NCBI GenBank assembly: GCA_003229995.1
Contig: QIGJ01000154.1
Coordinates: 1 to 10,265 of the forward strand
From: Gammaproteobacteria bacterium
GTDB taxonomy: Bacteria > Pseudomonadota > Gammaproteobacteria > SZUA-152
DNA length: 10,265 bases
Direction of reading: 5' to 3'
The translations under genes were made by a program, and so were the position numbers. The notes beneath the pieces were generated by a model. The model was not told where the DNA came from and ran no database searches. It saw only the letters and a list, made by a program, of their open reading frames with translations. Of the stretch, positions 6,905-10,265 are shown piece after piece. Each line of letters starts with the position of its first letter. The stretch's first letter is position 1.

Positions 6905-7129
6905 ATGCCGCTTGGTACACTGACAAATATTTTTTTAGGAGGTGGTGTTCTTAAATCCAGCTATAACATATCACAGGCGGATTTTGAGGCGTTTGCAAAG
7001 GCTATGCAATCATTACCGGTTATACTGAGAAAGGTAATTTCTAATATAGCTAGAGAACAGCAGTTATACCATTCCGGCAACCAAAAAGAGTTCTGGAAAG
7101 GAATTGAGAATGGCTGTGGTGTCCAATAA
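6905..7129 (+). CDS. hypothetical protein (74 aa), possibly a truncated gene
   Basis: The frame is open from 6824, and the first ATG outside the inverted repeat is at 6905, giving 74 aa. GAGG stands only 3 nt before it, so the start is uncertain; a GTG at 6827 would give 100 aa but begins inside the inverted-repeat structure. The protein has a hydrophobic glycine-rich beginning (GTLTNIFLGGGVL), then an amphipathic helical part (ISQADFEAFAKAMQSLPVIL) and a basic, Gln- and Lys-rich tail ending GCGVQ. The last 20 nt overlap the start of the next gene, which suggests coupling. An AGGAGG inside the ORF (6937-6942) has no start codon at proper spacing. No family is recognised. It could be the C-terminal remnant of a longer gene cut by the inverted-repeat event. 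Confidence 0.5.
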   Translation: MPLGTLTNIFLGGGVLKSSYNISQADFEAFAKAMQSLPVILRKVISNIAREQQLYHSGNQKEFWKGIENGCGVQ

Positions 7130-7649
7130 ATATATTATTAGTGTTTTTTTGATATTTTGTTCTTTTATTGTAAGTGCCGGGGAAAATGAAATAGAGTTTG
7201 AAAACAAAATGATGGCGATGGCTTTTAAAGAATTTCTCAATGCGAAAGAGGCGGCTGAAAGAATTATCGAAAGTTGTGAAAAAACAGGGAAAAATAGAGT
7301 GATACCCCGATCTTCCGTATCATCGATTGGTCTTTCTTCAAGAGAGTTGGAAATTTCATTATATTATTTAAACGGGAAAGCCAGAGATGATTGTGAGGGA
7401 AGCTATCTGGCACAATTTTACGTGGCGGCCAGTCGCTACAGGGCTACAGCAAAACATTATGGTAGAGACGCTAAAGAAGCTTTACCCTATACAGAAGAAA
7501 ACCTGTATGGAAGTGCTTGGAGAGAATTTAGAATTAAACTGGATTACTATGACATAGAAGCAAGTAAAAGAAAGGCGCTGGAAGGTGTTGTTGAACTCAA
7601 AAAAACCTTTAATTTACATAAGACCCTTGATGCGCTGGATATACATTAG
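7110..7649 (+). CDS. hypothetical exported protein (179 aa)
   Basis: The ATG at 7110 follows GGAAAGGAATTGAGA, a usable Shine-Dalgarno sequence, and was preferred to a TTG two codons upstream. Residues 1-24 look like a Sec signal peptide: Lys7, a hydrophobic core YIISVFLIFCSFIV, then a small-residue end SAG with likely cleavage before GENE or at A-G. The mature part is charged and largely helical, with two cysteines (Cys56 and Cys95) that could form a periplasmic disulphide, and an aromatic-rich middle (YLAQFYVAASRYRATAKHYG). The base composition is clearly more AT-rich than that of prs or rplY, pointing to acquisition by transfer. The first codons overlap the preceding hypothetical ORF. I recognise no family; an accessory envelope protein is all that can be said, and an immunity-type role would be speculation. 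Confidence 0.7.
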   Translation: MAVVSNKYIISVFLIFCSFIVSAGENEIEFENKMMAMAFKEFLNAKEAAERIIESCEKTGKNRVIPRSSVSSIGLSSRELEISLYYLNGKARDDCEGSYLAQFYVAASRYRATAKHYGRDAKEALPYTEENLYGSAWREFRIKLDYYDIEASKRKALEGVVELKKTFNLHKTLDALDIH

Positions 7650-7709
7650 TCCGGACATTCGGTATTCAACTTCCATTGTTGAGAGTGGAATAATACACAA
7701 ATTCAACCA

Positions 7710-7738
7710 TTGAAAAATATGGTGGTTATTCGTTAGAT
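7710..7738 (+). promoter_or_regulatory. candidate sigma-70 promoter for rplY
   Basis: TTGAAA (7710-7715) and TTAGAT (7733-7738) are separated by 17 nt. The -35 box matches 5 of 6 consensus bases and the -10 only 3 of 6. It stands 152 nt before the rplY start, just before the structured leader. It would make rplY independent of the accessory genes upstream. Confidence 0.3.
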
Positions 7739-7740
7739 TT

Positions 7741-7865
7741 ACTGCCAATAGGGCAGTGATTCTGACAAAAATGCTTCACCCTGGTCGCAAGGGCGAAGTG
7801 AAAAGCGAAGACTGCAAAATGATGGCGGTCTTTATTTGTAAGGAGTGACTGGCGGTATTTGCCAG
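7741..7865 (+). promoter_or_regulatory. structured rplY leader with four stem-loops
   Basis: Four local hairpins follow one another: ACTGCC/GGCAGT (7741-7757); CTTC-A-CCCT/AGGG-C-GAAG (7774-7798); AAGACTGC/GCGGTCTT, 8 bp with one G-U pair, followed by TATTTG (7808-7832); and CTGGC/GCCAG (7849-7865). The third resembles a weak terminator and could act as an attenuator. The set ends 24 nt before the rplY start. Autogenous control by the L25-type protein is possible because ribosomal protein genes are often so controlled, but no known leader motif is recognised. Confidence 0.4.
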
Positions 7866-7889
7866 ACACACAATTGTTGGAGATACATT

Positions 7890-8531
7890 ATGTCTGCTGA
7901 TTTTAATATTATTGCGGACGTAGGGAAAGGTGCGAGCCGCCGCCTGCGCCATACGGGCAAAGTACCGGGAATTATTTATGGCTCGGGTAAAGACCCTGTG
8001 TCCTTTACTGTGGTGCATGATGACTTGATGCATCACCTGGAGCACGAGGCCTTTTATTCTCATATTCTTACGGTGACGGTTGATGGCAAAGCCCAAAAAG
8101 CGGTGCTTAAGGATTTGCAGCGCCACCCTGCCAAGCCCAAAGTTTTACATGTGGATTTTTTACGCGTGAGCGACACCGATGTCATCAATATGCAGGTGCC
8201 AATGCACTTCATCAATGAAGATATCAGCATGGGTGTCAAAGCGGGCGGTCTGGTGTCGCATCTGTTGAGTACCATTGAGATCACCTGTAAAGCCAGCGAT
8301 TTGCCGGAATATCTGCAAATTGATCTGGTGAATCTGGATGTCGGTGGCTCGTTGCATTTGTCGGATATTGATCTGCCCAAGGGTGTACAGATTACTGCTT
8401 TGACCCACGGTGCAGATCACGATCTGCCCGTAGTCAGCATCCACGCACCGAAAGGGGGTGACGACACCACAGAAGAAGAGGGTGAGGTTGCTGATACCAC
8501 TGCCACAGAAGAAGGCGGTACCAGCGAATAA
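7890..8531 (+). CDS. rplY: 50S ribosomal protein L25, long CTC type
   Basis: L25 binds 5S rRNA in the large ribosomal subunit. The ATG chosen is preceded by TTGGAG at 7 nt and gives 213 aa, like the roughly 200-aa form of Pseudomonas and unlike the 94-aa E. coli protein. Residues 1-92 are the L25 domain, with ASRRLRHTGKVPGIIYG (15-31) and LKDLQRHPAKPKVLHVDFLRV (73-93). Residues 97-185 are the C-terminal TL5/CTC beta domain, with GVKAGGLVSHLLSTIEITCKA and PEYLQIDLVNLDVGGSLHLSDI. The tail from about 190 is acidic and Thr-rich, typical of this form. A further-upstream GTG frame start at 7845 was rejected because the family begins at MSADF-like sequence and the ribosome site fits the ATG. pth follows 53 nt downstream. 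Confidence 0.96.
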   Translation: MSADFNIIADVGKGASRRLRHTGKVPGIIYGSGKDPVSFTVVHDDLMHHLEHEAFYSHILTVTVDGKAQKAVLKDLQRHPAKPKVLHVDFLRVSDTDVINMQVPMHFINEDISMGVKAGGLVSHLLSTIEITCKASDLPEYLQIDLVNLDVGGSLHLSDIDLPKGVQITALTHGADHDLPVVSIHAPKGGDDTTEEEGEVADTTATEEGGTSE

Positions 8532-8538
8532 ACCTTTC

Positions 8539-8560
8539 GTCTTCTTCGCAGACTTTTTTT
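8539..8560 (+). terminator. weak hairpin with T-run between rplY and pth
   Basis: GTCT and AGAC (4-bp stem, 7-nt loop) are followed by seven T. The stem is short, so it would stop only part of the transcription; rplY and pth can still be co-transcribed. Confidence 0.25.
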
Positions 8561-8584
8561 GCGTAATACACAGGAAAGCCGACG

Positions 8585-9166
8585 TTGTCGTCACCCGTTC
8601 AGCTCATCGTCGGCCTGGGAAATCCCGGGCCGGAATATGCGCAAACGCGACACAACGTTGGCTTTATTTTTGTGGACGAACTGGCGGGTAGCAAAGGCGT
8701 ATTGTTCAAGCCAGAAAAAAAATTTCACGGCAATGTGTGCAAATTGTCATTGGCCGGTAATGAACTCTGGTTGCTCAAACCCACCACCTTTATGAATTTA
8801 AGTGGCAAGTCCGTTGCTGCACTGGCGCATTTTTATAAAATCGTACCGGAGTCGATATTGGTGGTGCATGACGAACTGGATATTCCACCAGGTCAATTGC
8901 GACTCAAACAAGGTGGTGGTCACGGCGGCCATAATGGTCTGCGTGACATGATTGCGCAATTGGGTAGCAAAGAATTTATGCGTTTACGGGTAGGCATTGG
9001 TCACCCCGGACAAGGCCGGGATGTATCAAATTATGTGTTGGGCAAAGCCTCGCGTGACGAGCAAATCGACATTGACGCGGCCATCGATGAAGCTCTGCAC
9101 ACTTTGCCAAAGATTATCGAAGGTGAAATGCAAGCGGCGATGAAGCAGTTACATAGCCGTAAATAG
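8585..9166 (+). CDS. pth: peptidyl-tRNA hydrolase
   Basis: Pth cleaves the ester bond of peptidyl-tRNA released early from ribosomes and so recycles tRNA; it is essential in bacteria. The protein has 193 aa (194 in E. coli). Active-site residues are all present: Asn13 in GLGNPGPEY, His23 in TRHNVGF, Asn71 in PTTFMNLSG, Asp96 in HDELD and Asn117 in [12 protein letters not shown]. The start is TTG, supported by the family N-terminus ([11 protein letters not shown]) and by AGGAAA 9 nt upstream; no ATG or GTG lies nearby in frame. A TTG start suggests moderate translation. It lies between rplY and ychF as in Pseudomonas, but a 352-bp gap with repeats separates it from ychF. Confidence 0.97.
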   Translation: MSSPVQLIVGLGNPGPEYAQTRHNVGFIFVDELAGSKGVLFKPEKKFHGNVCKLSLAGNELWLLKPTTFMNLSGKSVAALAHFYKIVPESILVVHDELDIPPGQLRLKQGGGHGGHNGLRDMIAQLGSKEFMRLRVGIGHPGQGRDVSNYVLGKASRDEQIDIDAAIDEALHTLPKIIEGEMQAAMKQLHSRK

Positions 9167-9214
9167 TAACGGTAGGGTGGGCGCATTGTTTGTGCCCATT
9201 CCGTAACACTTTTT
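9167..9214 (+). terminator. REP-like hairpin after pth, likely terminator
   Basis: TGGGCGCA (9178-9185) and TGTGCCCA (9191-9198) form an 8-bp stem with one G-U pair and loop TTGTT. ACGG (9169-9172) and CCGT (9201-9204) can pair outside it, bringing the T-run 9210-9214 close to the stem. The core TAGGGTGGGC...GCCCA looks like a palindromic repeat type I know from other gammaproteobacterial genomes. It begins directly after the pth stop codon. Confidence 0.5.
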
Positions 9215-9314
9215 ACAGAAAATACCGGCAATCGTTCCAGTGTATTGGGAGGTTGTGTTGTCGCGGTACTGACAAGTGGCGAGTTATAAATACCCGGTGA
9301 TTTTTAAAGCGTTT

Positions 9315-9332
9315 TAAAAACAAGTGTTTTTA
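9315..9332. repeat. AT-rich hairpin TAAAAAC/GTTTTTA
   Basis: TAAAAAC (9315-9321), loop AAGT, GTTTTTA (9326-9332). It partly overlaps the left edge of the large palindrome and could be read as a terminator-like structure on either strand. Confidence 0.35.
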
Positions 9333-9490
9333 GGAATGGGCACGAAATAACTTCCTTGTTTGGCGCCCGGATTTAGTGCGTATTCGTTCGTTCTGATTGA
9401 ACAAAAGTGCAGGAATAGTCAACGGACGAAGACGGGCTGAAGCCGGGATGCAAAACAGGGAAGTTATTTCGTGCACGTTCCTTAGCACTT
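9322..9490. mobile_element. 169-bp imperfect palindrome, MITE-like
   Basis: The left arm (9322-9392) pairs with the right arm (9421-9490). The best part is GGGCACGAAATAACTTCC-like: 9333-9355 against 9459-9481 agrees at 21 of 23. The inner parts (9356-9392 and 9421-9458) agree at about 27 of 37 with several G-T pairs, leaving a 28-nt loop (9393-9420). The core ends GGAA...TTCC are flanked on both sides by TTA, which could be a 3-bp target duplication. It has no coding capacity. It fills most of the pth-ychF gap and ends 28 nt before ychF. It may be a non-autonomous transposable element or a structured RNA or regulatory element. Confidence 0.65.
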
Positions 9491-9518
9491 AATTCATATT
9501 AAAACAGAGATTAAAAAC

Positions 9519-10265
9519 ATGGGATTCAAATGTGGCATCGTCGGCTTGCCCAATGTGGGTAAATCTACCCTGTTTAACGCGCTGACCAAAGCAGGCATTC
9601 AGGCAGCCAATTATCCTTTTTGCACCATCGAACCCAACGTCGGTGTGGTACCGGTGCCGGACCCGCGCCTTGACGCCCTGGCTGCAATTGTTAATCCTGA
9701 GCGTGTGGTGCCCACCACCATCGAATTCGTGGACATTGCCGGGCTTGTTGCCGGTGCCTCCAAAGGTGAAGGCCTGGGCAACCAGTTTCTGGCCAACATC
9801 CGAGAGACCGATGCTATCGCCCACGTAGTGCGCTGTTTTGAAGACGACGACGTAGTGCATGTCGCGGGTAAAATTGATCCGTTGGGTGATATCGAAGTCA
9901 TTAACACCGAATTGGCACTGGCTGACCTGGATTCCGTGGATAAGGCGATTAATCGTGTTGGACGGGTTGCCAATTCCGGCGATAAAGACGCCAAAGCCAA
10001 ACTCGGGGTGCTGGAGAAAATCAAAGCCGAGCTGGACGAAGGCAAGCCTGTGCGTGCTATCGGCCTGGACGAAGACCAGCAGGCGATGTTAAGCGATATG
10101 TTCCTGCTGACCGCTAAACCGACCCTGTACGTTGCCAACGTTGCGGAAGAGGGCATGGAAAACAATCCGTTACTGGATAAAGTGCGTGAGTTTGCTGCCA
10201 GTGAGGGAGCGGGGATAGTTGCGGTGTGTGCCGCTATTGAATCCGAGCTGTCCGAACTGGATGAC
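9519..10265 (+). CDS. ychF: ribosome-associated ATPase/GTPase YchF (Obg family), 3' end outside window
   Basis: YchF/OLA1 proteins are TRAFAC P-loop hydrolases linked to ribosomes and stress response; they prefer ATP over GTP. 249 codons are visible of about 363 in the family. The N-terminus [20 protein letters not shown] carries the G1 loop, [20 protein letters not shown] the G3 motif, and NVAEEG the altered G4 motif, NxxE in place of NKxD, the known basis of ATP preference. The helical insertion (about 129-180, with [13 protein letters not shown] and [12 protein letters not shown]) is also present. The ATG is preceded only by a weak purine stretch (CAGAGA). The palindromic element ends 28 nt upstream, so the element may contain or border the promoter. 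Confidence 0.97.
   Translation, partial: MGFKCGIVGLPNVGKSTLFNALTKAGIQAANYPFCTIEPNVGVVPVPDPRLDALAAIVNPERVVPTTIEFVDIAGLVAGASKGEGLGNQFLANIRETDAIAHVVRCFEDDDVVHVAGKIDPLGDIEVINTELALADLDSVDKAINRVGRVANSGDKDAKAKLGVLEKIKAELDEGKPVRAIGLDEDQQAMLSDMFLLTAKPTLYVANVAEEGMENNPLLDKVREFAASEGAGIVAVCAAIESELSELDD

Noticed and set aside
6937..6947. AGGAGGTGGTG as a ribosome site for another gene
   Set aside because: The GTG is only 2 nt from the AGGAGG, and its frame ends after about 25 codons with no likeness to a protein; the sequence encodes Gly-Gly-Gly in the hypothetical ORF.
7776..8126. Minus-strand frame across the rplY start
   Set aside because: It is antisense to the conserved L25 domain and the structured leader, with no family resemblance.
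1..10265. CRISPR array, transposase or phage genes
   Set aside because: No regularly spaced repeats and no matching protein signatures were seen on either strand.

Overview
The window is a piece of a gammaproteobacterial chromosome. The order hemA (leftward) | TPR lipoprotein, lolB, ispE, tRNA-Gln, prs, rplY, pth, ychF (rightward) is the arrangement I know from Pseudomonas and related Pseudomonadales/Cellvibrionales-type genomes. The proteins look like ordinary members of their families, so the core is housekeeping DNA. No species can be named from the sequence alone.

Layout. Positions 1-519 (minus strand) hold the possible first codons of an unknown gene and a DUF6484-like gene (type VI secretion associated) that is split by a frameshift. 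hemA follows (648-1928, minus) and is divergent from the TPR lipoprotein gene across a 235-bp intergenic region with a tandem direct repeat. On the plus strand, the TPR lipoprotein gene and lolB overlap by 4 nt and ispE starts 3 nt after lolB, so these three form a tight operon. tRNA-Gln(UUG) lies 8 nt after ispE. A strong stem-loop separates it from prs.

Between prs and rplY is about 1.3 kb of AT-rich accessory DNA that breaks the usual prs-rplY adjacency. It holds a 30-bp inverted repeat pair around 104 bp, two tiny ORFs with Shine-Dalgarno sequences, and two overlapping hypothetical genes, the second encoding a predicted exported protein with two cysteines. rplY (long CTC-type L25) has a leader with several stem-loops. 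pth has a TTG start. After pth comes a REP-like hairpin, then a 169-bp imperfect palindrome resembling a MITE, then ychF, which runs off the right edge.

The core genes act in tetrapyrrole synthesis (hemA), lipoprotein delivery to the outer membrane (lolB), isoprenoid precursor synthesis (ispE), PRPP supply (prs) and translation (tRNA-Gln, rplY, pth, ychF). The parts that deserve attention are the non-core pieces: the broken DUF6484 gene in the place where prfA is usually found, the prs-rplY insert with its inverted repeats, and the palindromic element upstream of ychF. I found no CRISPR array, transposase gene or convincing new defence system.
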